Source of the DNA: Streptomyces pilosus
GTDB lineage: Bacteria; Actinomycetota; Actinomycetes; Streptomycetales; Streptomycetaceae
Assembly: GCF_014649835.1 (NCBI RefSeq)
Contig: NZ_BMTU01000005.1
Span: 372,001-436,000, forward strand
Length of the DNA: 64,000 bases
Direction: 5' to 3'
Shown: positions 49,271-60,335 of the stretch, one piece after another
Numbering within the stretch: the first letter of the stretch is position 1
How the letters are laid out: the number at the start of each line of letters is the position of its first letter
The notes under the pieces: generated by a model
The model's input: only the letters and a program-made list of their open reading frames with translations
Database searches by the model: none
Told to the model about the DNA's origin: nothing
Made by a program: the position numbers and the translations under genes

Positions 49271-51771
49271 GCCTCCACCTCCTGGGGGGCCTCACCGGCG
49301 AGCGTCGCCGGGCCGATACGGACGAGGGAACCGGGCAGGGCCCCGGTGCCGGAGGCGACGCCGCCGCCCACGGAGTTCAGCGGCAGCCAGACCACCCGGT
49401 CGGGCATCTCGGTGACGGCCAGCGGCAGTTCCACCGTCCCGGCGGTGCCGGTCACGGCCAGCAGGTCGCCGTCCTTGACGCCCACCTCGGCGGCCGTGGC
49501 GGCCGACAGGCGGGCGCAAGCGGCGTGCCGGGTGCCGGCCAGCGCCTCGTCGCCCCGCTGGAGCAGGCCCTCGTCGAGCAGCAGCCGGTGCCCGGCGAGC
49601 ACGGCCTCCCCGGCGGCGGGCCGGGGCAGGCCGCCCGCGGTCTCCAGCGGGTCGGTGGCCCGGGGGCCGTCCCAGGCGCCGAGCCGGTCGAGCTCCGCGC
49701 GGACGGTGCGCAGGTCCGGCAGGCCCAGGTGGACGTCCATGGCGTCGGCGAGCATCTGCAGCACGCGCGCGTCGGTGGGCGCCACCCGGCGGGTCATCTG
49801 GTCGGGCTTGAGCGCCGCCTCGAAGAGGCGGACCCTGCCTTCCCAGTTGAGGAAGGTGCCGGCCTTCTCGGCGACCGCGGCGACGGGCAGGACCACGTCG
49901 GCGAGTGCGGTGACCTCGCTGGGGCGCAGCTCCAGCGAGACCACGAACCCGGCCTCGGCGAGCGCGGCCCGCGCGCGGGCCGGGTCGGGCAGGTCGGCGA
50001 CCTCCACGCCCGCCACCAGCAGCGCCTGGAGCTCACCGCGGGCCGCGGCGTCGACGATCTCCGAGGTGTCGCGGCCGTAGCGGTGCGGCAGTTCGGCGAC
50101 GCCCCACGCGGCGGCGACCTCCTCACGGGCGCGCGGGTCGGTCGCCGGGCGGCCGCCCGGCAGCAGGGCGGGCAGCGCGCCCGCCTCCAGCGCGCCGCGC
50201 TCCCCGGCCCGGCGCGGGATCCACACCAGCCGGGCGCCGGTCGCGGTGGCGAACCGGACGGCCGCGGTGAGCCCGCCCCGTACGGCCGCCAGCCGCTCGC
50301 CCACGACGACGACCGCGCCCTCGGTGCGCAGCGCCTCGGCGGCCGCGGCCCCGTCGCCCTCCAGGCCGACGCCGCCGGCCAGCGCGTCCAGCCACTCGGT
50401 CTCGGTGCCGGGGGCCGCCGGCAGCAGGGTGCCGCCGGCCTTCTCCAGCCCGCGCGTGGCGTGCGTGGCCAGGGCGAAGGTCCTCTGCCCGTGTCCCCGC
50501 CAGGCCTTGCGCAGCCGCAGGAAGACCCCGGGTGCCTCCTCCTCGGACTCGAACCCGACCAGCAGCACGGCGGGCGCCTTCTCCAGGGAGGTGTACGTGA
50601 CGCCCGTGCGGTCCAGGTCCCGGCCGCGGCCCGCGACCCGGGCGGCGAGGAAGTCGGCCTCCTCGGCGCTGTGCACGCGCGCCCGGAAGTCGATGTCGTT
50701 GGTGTCGAGCGCCACCCGCGCGAACTTGCTGTACGCGTAGGCGTCCTCGACGGTGAGCCGGCCGCCGGTCAGCACACCGGTGCGGCCCCGGGAGGCGAGC
50801 AGCCCCTGGGCCGCGATCTGCAGCGCGTCGGGCCAGGACGCGGGCTCCAGGTCGCCCTCGGCGTTGCGCACGAGGGGGGTCTCCAGCCGGTCCCGCAGCT
50901 GCGCGTACCGGAACCCGAAGCGGCCCTTGTCGCAGATCCACTCCTCGTTGACCTCGGGGTCGTCGGCGGCGAGCCGCCGCATGACCTTGCCGCGCCGGTG
51001 GTCGGTGCGGGTGGCGCAGCCGCCGGAGCAGTGCTCGCACACCGACGGCGACGAGATCAGGTCGAAGGGGCGGGAGCGGAACCGGTAGGCGGCCGAGGTG
51101 AGCGCGCCGACCGGGCAGATCTGGATGGTGTTCCCGGAGAAGTACGACTCGAAGGGGTCGCCCTCACCGGTGCCGACCTGCTGGAGCGCGCCCCGCTCGA
51201 TCAGCTCGATCATCGGGTCGCCGGCGATCTGGTGGGAGAACCGGGTGCAGCGCGCGCAGAGCACGCACCGCTCGCGGTCCAGCAGCACCTGGGTGGAGAT
51301 CGGTACGGGCTTCTCGTAGGTGCGCTTCCTGCCCTCGAAGCGGGACTCGGCGTTGCCGTGCGACATCGCCTGGTTCTGCAGCGGGCACTCGCCGCCCTTG
51401 TCGCAGACCGGGCAGTCCAGCGGGTGGTTGATGAGCAGCAGCTCCATCACACCCTTCTGGGCCTTCTCCGCGACCGGCGAGGTGAGGTGGGTCCTGACCA
51501 CCATCCCGTCGGTGCAGGTGATGGTGCAGGAGGCCATGGGCTTGCGCTGGCCCTCGACCTCGACGATGCACTGGCGGCAGGCGCCGGCCGGGTCGAGGAG
51601 CGGGTGGTCGCAGAACCGGGGGATCTCGATGCCGAGTTGCTCGGCGGCCCGGATGACCAGGGTGCCCTTGGGCACGCTGATCTCGGCGCCGTCGATCGTC
51701 AGGCTGACGAGGTCCTCGGGCGGCAGGGCCGCCTCGCCCCCGCCGGAGGGGGCGTTGGTGGTCACCGTCAT
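49267..51771 (-). CDS. nuoG: NADH-quinone oxidoreductase subunit G
   Basis: 834-aa iron-sulfur subunit of the NADH module. The N-terminal 2Fe-2S motif is [17 protein letters not shown]. The His/Cys cluster motif is [14 protein letters not shown], the next 4Fe-4S site [11 protein letters not shown], and an N7-type site is CEHCSGGC with a fourth Cys in [11 protein letters not shown]. The rest is a molybdopterin-oxidoreductase-like domain without cofactor motifs. ATG start overlaps the nuoF stop. Confidence 0.97.
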   Translation of the reverse strand: MTVTTNAPSGGGEAALPPEDLVSLTIDGAEISVPKGTLVIRAAEQLGIEIPRFCDHPLLDPAGACRQCIVEVEGQRKPMASCTITCTDGMVVRTHLTSPVAEKAQKGVMELLLINHPLDCPVCDKGGECPLQNQAMSHGNAESRFEGRKRTYEKPVPISTQVLLDRERCVLCARCTRFSHQIAGDPMIELIERGALQQVGTGEGDPFESYFSGNTIQICPVGALTSAAYRFRSRPFDLISSPSVCEHCSGGCATRTDHRRGKVMRRLAADDPEVNEEWICDKGRFGFRYAQLRDRLETPLVRNAEGDLEPASWPDALQIAAQGLLASRGRTGVLTGGRLTVEDAYAYSKFARVALDTNDIDFRARVHSAEEADFLAARVAGRGRDLDRTGVTYTSLEKAPAVLLVGFESEEEAPGVFLRLRKAWRGHGQRTFALATHATRGLEKAGGTLLPAAPGTETEWLDALAGGVGLEGDGAAAAEALRTEGAVVVVGERLAAVRGGLTAAVRFATATGARLVWIPRRAGERGALEAGALPALLPGGRPATDPRAREEVAAAWGVAELPHRYGRDTSEIVDAAARGELQALLVAGVEVADLPDPARARAALAEAGFVVSLELRPSEVTALADVVLPVAAVAEKAGTFLNWEGRVRLFEAALKPDQMTRRVAPTDARVLQMLADAMDVHLGLPDLRTVRAELDRLGAWDGPRATDPLETAGGLPRPAAGEAVLAGHRLLLDEGLLQRGDEALAGTRHAACARLSAATAAEVGVKDGDLLAVTGTAGTVELPLAVTEMPDRVVWLPLNSVGGGVASGTGALPGSLVRIGPATLAGEAPQEVEA

Positions 51772-53117
51772 GCGTGCACCTCCGTACGGTCGGCCCAGGC
51801 CGTCGACTTGGCCGGGTCGAAGGGGCAGCCACGGCCCGTGATGTGCTGCTCGTACTCCTCGCGGAAGTACTTGAGCGAGGAGAAGATCGGCGAGGCGGCG
51901 CCGTCGCCGAGGGCGCAGAAGGACTTGCCGTTGATGTTGTCGGCGATGTCGTTCAGCTTGTCGAGGTCGGCCATCTGCCCCTTGCCCGCCTCGATGTCCC
52001 GCATCAGCTGGACCAGCCAGTACGTGCCCTCGCGGCAGGGGGTGCACTTGCCGCAGGACTCGTGGGCGTAGAACTCGGTCCAGCGGGTGACGGCGCGCAC
52101 CACGCAGGTCGTCTCGTCGAAGCACTGCAGGGCCTTGGTGCCGAGCATGGAGCCCGCGGCGCCGACCCCTTCGTAGTCGAGGGGCACGTCGAGGTGCTCG
52201 TCGGTGAACATCGGGGTGGAGGAGCCGCCCGGCGTCCAGAACTTCAGCCGGTGGCCCGGCCGCATGCCGCCGCTCATCTCCAGCAGCTGGCGCAGGGTGA
52301 TGCCGAGGGGCGCCTCGTACTGGCCGGGGCTCGCGACGTGGCCGCTGAGCGAGTACAGCGTGAAGCCGGGGGACTTCTCGCTCCCCATGGAGCGGAACCA
52401 CTCCTTGCCCCGGTTCATGATGGCGGGAACCGACGCGATCGACTCGACGTTGTTCACCACGGTGGGGCACGCGTAGAGGCCCGCGACGGCGGGGAAGGGG
52501 GGACGGAGCCGCGGCTGGCCCCGGCGGCCTTCGAGCGAGTCGAGCAGTGCGGTCTCCTCACCGCAGATGTAGGCGCCCGCGCCCGCGTGCACGGTGAGTT
52601 CCAGGTCGAGTCCGCTGCCCAGGATGTTCTCGCCGAGGAGTCCGGCCGCGTAGGCCTCGCGGACGGCCTCGTGCAGGCGCCGCAGGACGGGGACGACCTC
52701 ACCGCGGAGGTAGATGAAGGCGTGGGACGACCTGATGGCGTAGCAGGCGATGACGATGCCCTCGATGAGGCTGTGCGGGTTGGCGAAGAGGAGCGGGATG
52801 TCCTTGCACGTCCCGGGCTCCGACTCGTCGGCGTTGACCACCAGGTAGTGGGGCTTGCCGTCCCCCTGGGGGATGAACTGCCACTTCATCCCCGTCGGGA
52901 ATCCGGCGCCGCCGCGGCCGCGCAGACCGGACTCCTTGACGTAGGCGATGACGTCGTCCGGCGACATGGCGAGCGCCTTGCGGAGCCCCTCGTAGCCGTC
53001 GTGCCTCTTGTAGACGTCCAGCGTCCAGGACCTGTCCTCGTCCCAGAAGGCGGACAGCACGGGTGCGAGCAGCTTCTCCGGGCTCATGTCCTTCAGTTCG
53101 GGTGCCAAGGTCATCAC
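51768..53117 (-). CDS. nuoF: NADH-quinone oxidoreductase subunit F
   Basis: 449-aa NADH- and FMN-binding subunit. The nucleotide loop is [17 protein letters not shown], the second loop [19 protein letters not shown], and the N3 4Fe-4S site [13 protein letters not shown]. The start is GTG 53117 (GTGA overlap with nuoE) or ATG 53114, one codon later. Confidence 0.97.
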   Translation of the reverse strand: MMTLAPELKDMSPEKLLAPVLSAFWDEDRSWTLDVYKRHDGYEGLRKALAMSPDDVIAYVKESGLRGRGGAGFPTGMKWQFIPQGDGKPHYLVVNADESEPGTCKDIPLLFANPHSLIEGIVIACYAIRSSHAFIYLRGEVVPVLRRLHEAVREAYAAGLLGENILGSGLDLELTVHAGAGAYICGEETALLDSLEGRRGQPRLRPPFPAVAGLYACPTVVNNVESIASVPAIMNRGKEWFRSMGSEKSPGFTLYSLSGHVASPGQYEAPLGITLRQLLEMSGGMRPGHRLKFWTPGGSSTPMFTDEHLDVPLDYEGVGAAGSMLGTKALQCFDETTCVVRAVTRWTEFYAHESCGKCTPCREGTYWLVQLMRDIEAGKGQMADLDKLNDIADNINGKSFCALGDGAASPIFSSLKYFREEYEQHITGRGCPFDPAKSTAWADRTEVHA

Positions 53118-53979
53118 TCCCCCTCCTCGGCGACGGGACCCGACGGGTGCTTCGGGTCGGAGGCCGATGTGTCCTTCGGCGCGTCGTGCGAGCTGAGGTG
53201 CTCGGTGGGCGACGGCTCGTGCGGCGGGGTGTCCCGGGGCGCCTCACCGCGCGGGTGCACCACGCGCGCCGGCGCGGTCTCCCCCTTGGCCAGCTTCAGG
53301 CCGATCAGGGAGGCGGGTCCGGCGCTGCCGGTGGCCTCGACGGCCCCCTCGCGTTCGTCGGGGAAACCGGCCAGGACGCGGGCGGTCTCCTTGAAGGTGC
53401 ACAGGGGCGCCCCGCGGGTGGGCGCGACCGGACGGCCGGCGCGCAGGTCGTCGACCATGCGCTTGGCGCTCTCGGGGGTCTGGTTGTCGAAGAACTCCCA
53501 GTTCACCATCACCACGGGGGCGAAGTCGCAGGCCGCGTTGCACTCGATGTGCTCCAGGGTGACCTTGCCGTCGTCGGTGGTCTCCCCGTTGCCGACGCCG
53601 AGGTGCTCCTGCAGCTCCTCGAAGATCGCGTCCCCGCCCATGACCGCGCACAGGGTGTTGGTGCACACCCCGACCTGGTAGTCACCGCTCGGGCGGCGCC
53701 GGTACATGCTGTAGAAGGTGGCGACCGCGGTCACCTCGGCGGTGGTGAGGTCCAGCATGTCCGCGCAGAACCGCATCCCGGTGCGCGTGACGTGCCCCTC
53801 CTCGGACTGCACGAGGTGCAGCAGCGGCAGGAGGGCGGACCGGGAGTCCGGGTAGCGGGCGATGACCTCGCGCGCGTCGGTCTCCAGCCGGGCCCGGACG
53901 TCGTCCGGGTAGGCGGGGGCGGGCAGTTCGGGCATGCCCAGGCTGACGCCCCGCTCGGACCGCTCGGAAGATGAGGTGG

Positions 53980-53983
<4 letters not shown>
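53114..53983 (-). CDS. nuoE: NADH-quinone oxidoreductase subunit E
   Basis: 289-aa thioredoxin-like 2Fe-2S subunit. Ligands are VCTNTLCAV (C-x4-C) and [11 protein letters not shown] (C-x3-C). Residues 215-289 are a disordered tail ([20 protein letters not shown]), longer than in most bacteria. GTG 53983 overlaps the nuoD stop; an internal ATG at 53936 ([12 protein letters not shown]) is the alternative. Confidence 0.95.
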
Positions 53984-55296
<1,313 letters not shown>

Positions 55297-55351
55297 CGCT
55301 GCCTCCCGAAGGGAGTCGTTGAGGGGTGGGGGCCGGGAGACGGGTGGGCGC

Positions 55352-56097
55352 TCACGAGTACGACCTCCGTTGGTCCGGAGCCGGGATCTGGGCGCCCTTG
55401 TACTCGACGGGGATGCCGCCGAGGGGGTAGTCCTTGCGCTGCGGGAAGCCCTGCCAGTCGTCCGGCATCATGATCCTGGTCAGGGCCGGGTGGCCGTCGA
55501 AGACGATGCCGAAGAAGTCGTACGTCTCGCGCTCGTGCCAGTCGTTCGTCGGGTAGACGGAGAACAGCGACGGGATGTGCGGGTCGCTGTCGGGGGCGCT
55601 GACCTCGAGCCGGATCAGCCGGTTGTGGGTGATCGAGCGCAGGTGGTAGACGGCGTGCAGCTCGCGGCCCCGGTCGTTCGGGTGGTGCACGCCGCTGACG
55701 CCGGTGCACAGTTCGAAGCGCAGGGCGGGGTCGTCGCGCAGGGTCCGGGCGACGCGGACGAGGTGCTCGCGTTCGATGTGGAAGGTGAGTTCGCCGCGGT
55801 CGACGACCGTCTTCTCGATGGCGTTCGCCGGAAGGAGGTCCTGCTCCTCCAGCGCGCCCTCGAGTTCGTCGGCGACCTCGTCGAACCAGCCGCCGTAGGG
55901 GCGGCTCGCCGGTCCGGGCAGCCGGACCGAGCGGACCAGCCCGCCGTAGCCGGAGGTGTCGCCGCCGTTGTCGGCGCCGAACATGCCGCGCTGGACGCGG
56001 ATCTCCTCGCCGCCCCGGCCTCGCTGACCGGGGAGGTTCTCCGCGGAGAGGTCCTTCTCGGGGTTGACGCCGTCACCCGCGGTGTCGTTCGCGTCGC

Positions 56098-56101
<4 letters not shown>
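55352..56101 (-). CDS. nuoC: NADH-quinone oxidoreductase subunit C
   Basis: 249-aa 30-kDa-type subunit. [20 protein letters not shown], then [20 protein letters not shown], with a 90-residue N-terminal extension rich in Gly and acidic residues. Normal C-terminus ([14 protein letters not shown]), in contrast to NuoC2. ATG start overlaps the nuoB stop. A 55-base gap to nuoD is the widest inside the operon. Confidence 0.96.
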
Positions 56102-56652
<551 letters not shown>

Positions 56653-56665
56653 GACTTGTGGCCCC

Positions 56666-57025
56666 TCAGTCCCATTCCAGGCCGCCGCGCCGCCATACGT
56701 ACGCGTACGCGACGAAGACGGTGAGCACGAAGAGCAGCATCTCCACGAGCCCGAAGATCCCCAGGGCGTCGAAGCTGACGGCCCAGGGGTAGAGGAAGAC
56801 GATCTCGATATCGAAGATGATGAAGAGCATCGCCGTCAGGTAGTACTTGATGGGGAAGCGCCCGCCGCCGGCCGGCGTGGGGGTCGGCTCGATACCGCAC
56901 TCGTAGGCCTCGAGCTTGGCGCGGTTGTACCGCTTCGGACCGATCAGCGTGGCCATGACCACGGAGAAGATCGCAAAGCCTGCCCCGAGGGCTCCCAGTA
57001 CGAGGATGGGCGCATACGCGTTCAC
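56666..57025 (-). CDS. nuoA: NADH-quinone oxidoreductase subunit A
   Basis: 119-aa three-helix subunit and first gene of the operon. [20 protein letters not shown], then [18 protein letters not shown] are the conserved loop and helix. ATG start. The promoter region with a Rex-like operator lies 100-150 bases upstream. Confidence 0.97.
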   Translation of the reverse strand: MNAYAPILVLGALGAGFAIFSVVMATLIGPKRYNRAKLEAYECGIEPTPTPAGGGRFPIKYYLTAMLFIIFDIEIVFLYPWAVSFDALGIFGLVEMLLFVLTVFVAYAYVWRRGGLEWD

Positions 57026-57132
57026 CGCTCCTCGCTCCTCTCAGTCGGCATTGACTGCTGGCGTTTGTGCGGCGGGCTCCGTCAGCCCCAACTGCCCCAC
57101 GAACCACGCCCGCCCCGGCGAAGATCGAGAAC

Positions 57133-57150
57133 ATGTGAAGCAGGTCACAA
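57133..57150 (-). promoter_or_regulatory. Rex-type operator upstream of nuoA
   Basis: The minus strand reads TTGTGACCTGCTTCACAT, matching 12 of 14 defined bases of the Rex consensus TTGTGAA-N4-TTCACAA. It sits exactly in the 17-base spacer of a possible promoter (TTGGGC/TGTTCT), or just downstream of a -10, TAGGAT (57171-57166). Rex senses NADH/NAD+ and is known to repress nuoA-N in S. coelicolor, so redox control is expected. Confidence 0.85.
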
Positions 57151-57560
57151 GCCCAACCGCTCCGCATCCTATGCCCGAGGGTCTGTGATCTGCGACACGG
57201 GGTATTCCACAACCTTTGTGATCTCCACCACCTGACGAACGATCATGAAGTCGGATGAGCGGTGATCTTCATACGCCAAGCGTTCGCGTGATCACCAAAG
57301 GTGACATTTTGACTGGTCAGCGCAGCTCAGAGGGTCCGTCTCCATATCAAGATGCTTCCCGTGCATGCAAATTGGCGCCGGACTTGATCTCTTGATAGAA
57401 GCCGCGTTCACACGTCGGAGGGGATGCGGGGCGGGATGTGGACGTGTGCACGCGTTCACGAAGTCGGGGCGTCACGATCCGGACACGCACGGTCAGTAGC
57501 CCGCTCCGGCCCACTTCGGACCGCCCCGCCCGCCGGACGCGGCGGACGGGGCAACCGTTC

Positions 57561-57576
57561 CGTGACGTGCGTCACA
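57561..57576. promoter_or_regulatory. Crp-like palindrome upstream of NlpC/P60 gene
   Basis: CGTGACGTGCGTCACA fits the Crp form NGTGA-N6-TCACN, with perfect GTGAC/GTCAC arms. It lies about 240 bases before the chosen start codon. Crp controls germination and early growth in Streptomyces, a fitting regulator for a wall hydrolase. Confidence 0.6.
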
Positions 57577-57814
57577 TCGATGAGAGCCGGAGGAGAGGAG
57601 GGCTTGGCCAACCACCCGAACCGGTGGTAGGCGCGGGGCAATTCGGACGTAACGATGAAAGTACGTGATCACGGGCCGATCACGGACGCCCGCAATGTCC
57701 GTTACGGCGTCAATAAAGAGCTCCGCGCCGGGTTTTCGGAGCCCCGGTTGAACAACTGTGGCGCAGCACACGTTTCTTGAAGATATGAAGCAGCCCCTGG
57801 TACCGGTTGTTCCC

Positions 57815-58618
57815 ATGTCCCACACCGCTCACATACGCAGCCACCGGAAACCCCGCCGTACCGCCTCGTCCACGATGGCGATGCGGGCCGGAGTTGCCGG
57901 TGGCGTCCTCAGCACCCTGGCAGTGGCCGGGGCCTCGGGTTCGGCGAACGCCGCCGAGCCGGTGACGCAGACCCTCGAACTGCCCACCCTGACGGCCGAC
58001 CTGGCCGCTCAGGTCGCCCAGTCCGCGGACGCCACCCAGCAGGCCGCCGCGAACTACCAGCTGCAGGCCGAGCGTGACGCGGCCGCCGCCCAGGCCGCCA
58101 AGCAGGCCAAGGCGGACCTGGCCGAGGCCAAGGAGAAGGCCGAGGCGAAGAAGAAGGCAGCGGAGGAGGCCCGCAAGGCCGCCGCCGAGCGCGCCTCGCG
58201 CGACGCCGGACGCACCACCCTGGCCACCACCGCCTCGACCGCGACCGCGTCGGCGCCCGCCAGCGGCAGCGTCGGTGCGGTCATCTCCTTCCTCAAGGCG
58301 CAGGTGGGCGACGCCTACGTCATGGGCGCCACCGGCCCCAACGCCTGGGACTGCTCGAGCCTGGTGCAGGCCGCGTTCAAGCAGGTCGGCGTGGACCTGC
58401 CGCGCGTCTCGCAGGACCAGTCGACGGTCGGCACCGACATCCCGCTGTCGCAGGTCCAGGTCGGGGACATCCTGTACTGGGGCGGCAAGGGCTCCGCGTA
58501 CCACACGGGTGTCTACATCGGTGACGGCCAGTACCTGGACGCCGCCAACCCGTCCAAGGGCGTCGTCATCCAGGACCTCTCCGGCTACCCCGCCTCGGGC
58601 GCCGTCCGCGTGCTCTGA
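57815..58618 (+). CDS. secreted NlpC/P60 endopeptidase
   Basis: 267 aa as drawn. Basic n-region and hydrophobic core (MAMRAGVAGGVLSTLAVAGA), with cleavage near SANA-AEP. Residues 70-135 are an Ala/Lys/Glu coiled coil (ADLAEAKEKAEAKKKAAEEA). The C-terminal 120 residues are the peptidase: Cys in NAWDCSSLVQAAFKQVGVDL, then DIPLSQVQVGDILYWG and His in SAYHTGVYIGDGQYLDA. It cuts peptidoglycan stem peptides outside the cell. The start is uncertain: in-frame GTG 57758 and ATG 57785 would add 19 or 10 residues, and none has a good ribosome site; I chose the one giving the most normal signal peptide. Confidence 0.92.
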   Translation: MSHTAHIRSHRKPRRTASSTMAMRAGVAGGVLSTLAVAGASGSANAAEPVTQTLELPTLTADLAAQVAQSADATQQAAANYQLQAERDAAAAQAAKQAKADLAEAKEKAEAKKKAAEEARKAAAERASRDAGRTTLATTASTATASAPASGSVGAVISFLKAQVGDAYVMGATGPNAWDCSSLVQAAFKQVGVDLPRVSQDQSTVGTDIPLSQVQVGDILYWGGKGSAYHTGVYIGDGQYLDAANPSKGVVIQDLSGYPASGAVRVL

Positions 58619-58639
58619 GCCGCGCCCGCACGGGCTGAA

Positions 58640-58668
58640 GGGCCGCCGCCGCACGCCGGCGGCGGCCC
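58640..58668 (+). terminator. terminator after NlpC/P60 gene
   Basis: 11-bp perfect stem, GGGCCGCCGCC with GGCGGCGGCCC, and a 7-base loop, 21 bases after the stop codon. Confidence 0.8.
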
Positions 58669-58953
58669 TCCCCCGTCGACCGCGTCCCGCGGTCCGCGTC
58701 CACGCCCCGCAGTCCGCGTCCACGCCCCGCACACCGGGCCGAGATCACCCGATTGCCCGAATCATCCCACCCGGGCGACGCGTTGACGGCACCCCCATGC
58801 CCCGACGGCACTCCCTGAAGCGCCGTGACGGCCCCTCACGGCGCCCCGCACGCACGCCGACGGCCGGAGCCCGCACACGGGACCCCGGCCGCCCACAGCG
58901 CCGCTCACGGCGTCGGCGTCAGGCGCGTCGGCCGCTCGGGCGGACGCGCCGCC
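58669..58953. other. intergenic gap with a 20-bp tandem repeat
   Basis: The convergent gap contains two adjacent near-identical 20-bp copies (58691-58710 and 58711-58730, first base differing). No supported ORF, promoter or RNA was found in the rest. Confidence 0.6.
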
Positions 58954-60237
58954 TCATGCCTTCGGCGCCACCTTGCTCAGCCCGTTGATGATGCGGTCCA
59001 TGGCGTCGCCGCCCGTGGGGTCGGTCAGGTTGGCGAGCAGCTTCAGGGTGAAGCGCATCAGCATCGGGTGGGTCAGCCCGCGCTGGGCGGCGATCTGCAT
59101 GACCTTCGGGTTGCCGATGAGCTTCACGAAGGCCCGGCCGAGCGTGTAGTAGCCGCCGTAGGTGTCCTTGAGCACGCGGGGGTAGCGCTGGAGCGCGATC
59201 TCCCGCTGGGCCGGTGTGGCCCGCGCGTGCGCCTGGACGATGACGTCGGCGGCGATCTGCCCGGACTCCATGGCGTAGGCGATGCCCTCACCGTTGAACG
59301 GGTTGACCAGGCCGCCCGCGTCCCCGACGAGGAGCAGTCCGCGGGTGTAGTGCGGCTGTCGGTTGAAGGCCATCGGGAGCGCGGCGCCGCGGATCGGCCC
59401 GGTCATGTTGTCCGGGGTGTAGCCCCAGTCCTCCGGCATGGACGCGCACCAGGCCTTGAGGACTTCGCGCCAGTCCAGCTCCTTGAAGGAGTCGGAGGTG
59501 TTCAGCACGCCGAGGCCGACGTTGCTGGTCCCGTCGCCCATGCCGAAGATCCAGCCGTAGCCGGGCAGCAGCCGGTCCTGCGGGCCGCGGCGGTCCCACA
59601 GTTCCAGCCACGACTCCAGGTAGTCGTCGTCGTGGCGGGGCGAGGTGAAGTAGGTGCGGACGGCGACGCCCATCGGCCGGTCCTCGCGCCGGTGCAGGCC
59701 CATCGCCAGGGACAGCCGGGTGGAGTTGCCGTCGGCGGCCACCACCAGCGGGGCGTGGAAGGTGACCTCCCGCTTGTCCTCACCGAGCTTGGCCTTCACG
59801 CCCGTGATGCGGCCGGTGCGGTCGTCGATGACCGGCGCACCCACGTTGCACCGCTCGTAGAGCCGGGCGCCCGCCTTCTGGGCCTGCCGGGCGAGCTGCT
59901 CGTCGAAGTCGTCGCGCTTGCGGACCAGTCCGTAGTCCGGGAAGGAGGCGAGTTCCGGCCAGTCGAGCTGGAGGCGGACGCCGCCGCCGATGATGCGCAG
60001 GCCCTTGTTGCGCAGCCAGCCGGCCTCCTCGGAGATGTCGATGCCCATCGCCACGAGCTGCTTGGTGGCGCGCGGGGTGAGGCCGTCGCCGCACACCTTC
60101 TCGCGCGGGAACTCGGTCTTCTCCAGCAGGAGCACGTCGAGTCCGGACCGGGCCAGGTGGTAGGCGGTGGTGGAGCCGGCTGGCCCCGCGCCGACGACGA
60201 TCACATCGGCGGTGTTGTCGGAGAGGGGCTCGGTCAC
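58954..60237 (-). CDS. geranylgeranyl reductase family protein, probable menaquinone prenyl reductase
   Basis: 427-aa FAD-dependent reductase. The dinucleotide fold is VIVVGAGPAGSTTAYHLARS, then FPREKVCGDGLTPRATKQLV, the FAD segment LLLVGDAGGLVNPFNGEGIA, and YGWIFGMGDGTSNVGLGVLN. Close to the MenJ group, which saturates isoprene units in the menaquinone tail; Streptomyces make partly hydrogenated MK-9. The neighbouring menG and mqnC genes support this over archaeal-lipid or chlorophyll roles. GTG 60237 is preferred because GGGGAG precedes it; a 24-residue longer frame lacks one. Confidence 0.9.
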   Translation of the reverse strand: MTEPLSDNTADVIVVGAGPAGSTTAYHLARSGLDVLLLEKTEFPREKVCGDGLTPRATKQLVAMGIDISEEAGWLRNKGLRIIGGGVRLQLDWPELASFPDYGLVRKRDDFDEQLARQAQKAGARLYERCNVGAPVIDDRTGRITGVKAKLGEDKREVTFHAPLVVAADGNSTRLSLAMGLHRREDRPMGVAVRTYFTSPRHDDDYLESWLELWDRRGPQDRLLPGYGWIFGMGDGTSNVGLGVLNTSDSFKELDWREVLKAWCASMPEDWGYTPDNMTGPIRGAALPMAFNRQPHYTRGLLLVGDAGGLVNPFNGEGIAYAMESGQIAADVIVQAHARATPAQREIALQRYPRVLKDTYGGYYTLGRAFVKLIGNPKVMQIAAQRGLTHPMLMRFTLKLLANLTDPTGGDAMDRIINGLSKVAPKA

Positions 60238-60335
60238 GGCGGGATCTCCCCAAGGTTCGAAATCTGCGTGCCGACCGGCACTGGACACGGGCAGTCTATT
60301 CAGCGGCATCGATCACCCGGCTGAAGGGCTGCCCC

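Larger units (their letters stand above)
57026..57814. other. 789-bp divergent intergenic region (nuoA / NlpC-P60)
   Basis: No gene seen. It holds the nuo promoter with Rex-like site on the left. On the right is a long, hairpin-rich leader for the NlpC/P60 gene with a Crp-like palindrome (57561-57576), the hairpin ACCACC-N6-GGTGGT (57611-57628), a 7-bp pair CGTGATC/GATCACG (57664-57684), GACGCC/GGCGTC (57685-57711) and GCTCCG/CGGAGC (57720-57742). A candidate plus-strand promoter is TTGGCG (57372-57377) with TAGAAG 18 bases later. A further inverted repeat, CACAA-CCT-TTGTG, sits at 57208-57220. Confidence 0.6.

Noticed and set aside
57400..57757. Possible second c-di-AMP riboswitch before the NlpC/P60 gene
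   Set aside because: A segment with CCCGAACC is present, but the other conserved ydaO blocks (GGGGGTGAA..., GACAGCT.ACCTCG.AGGC) are absent, so it was reported only as an unexplained structured leader.
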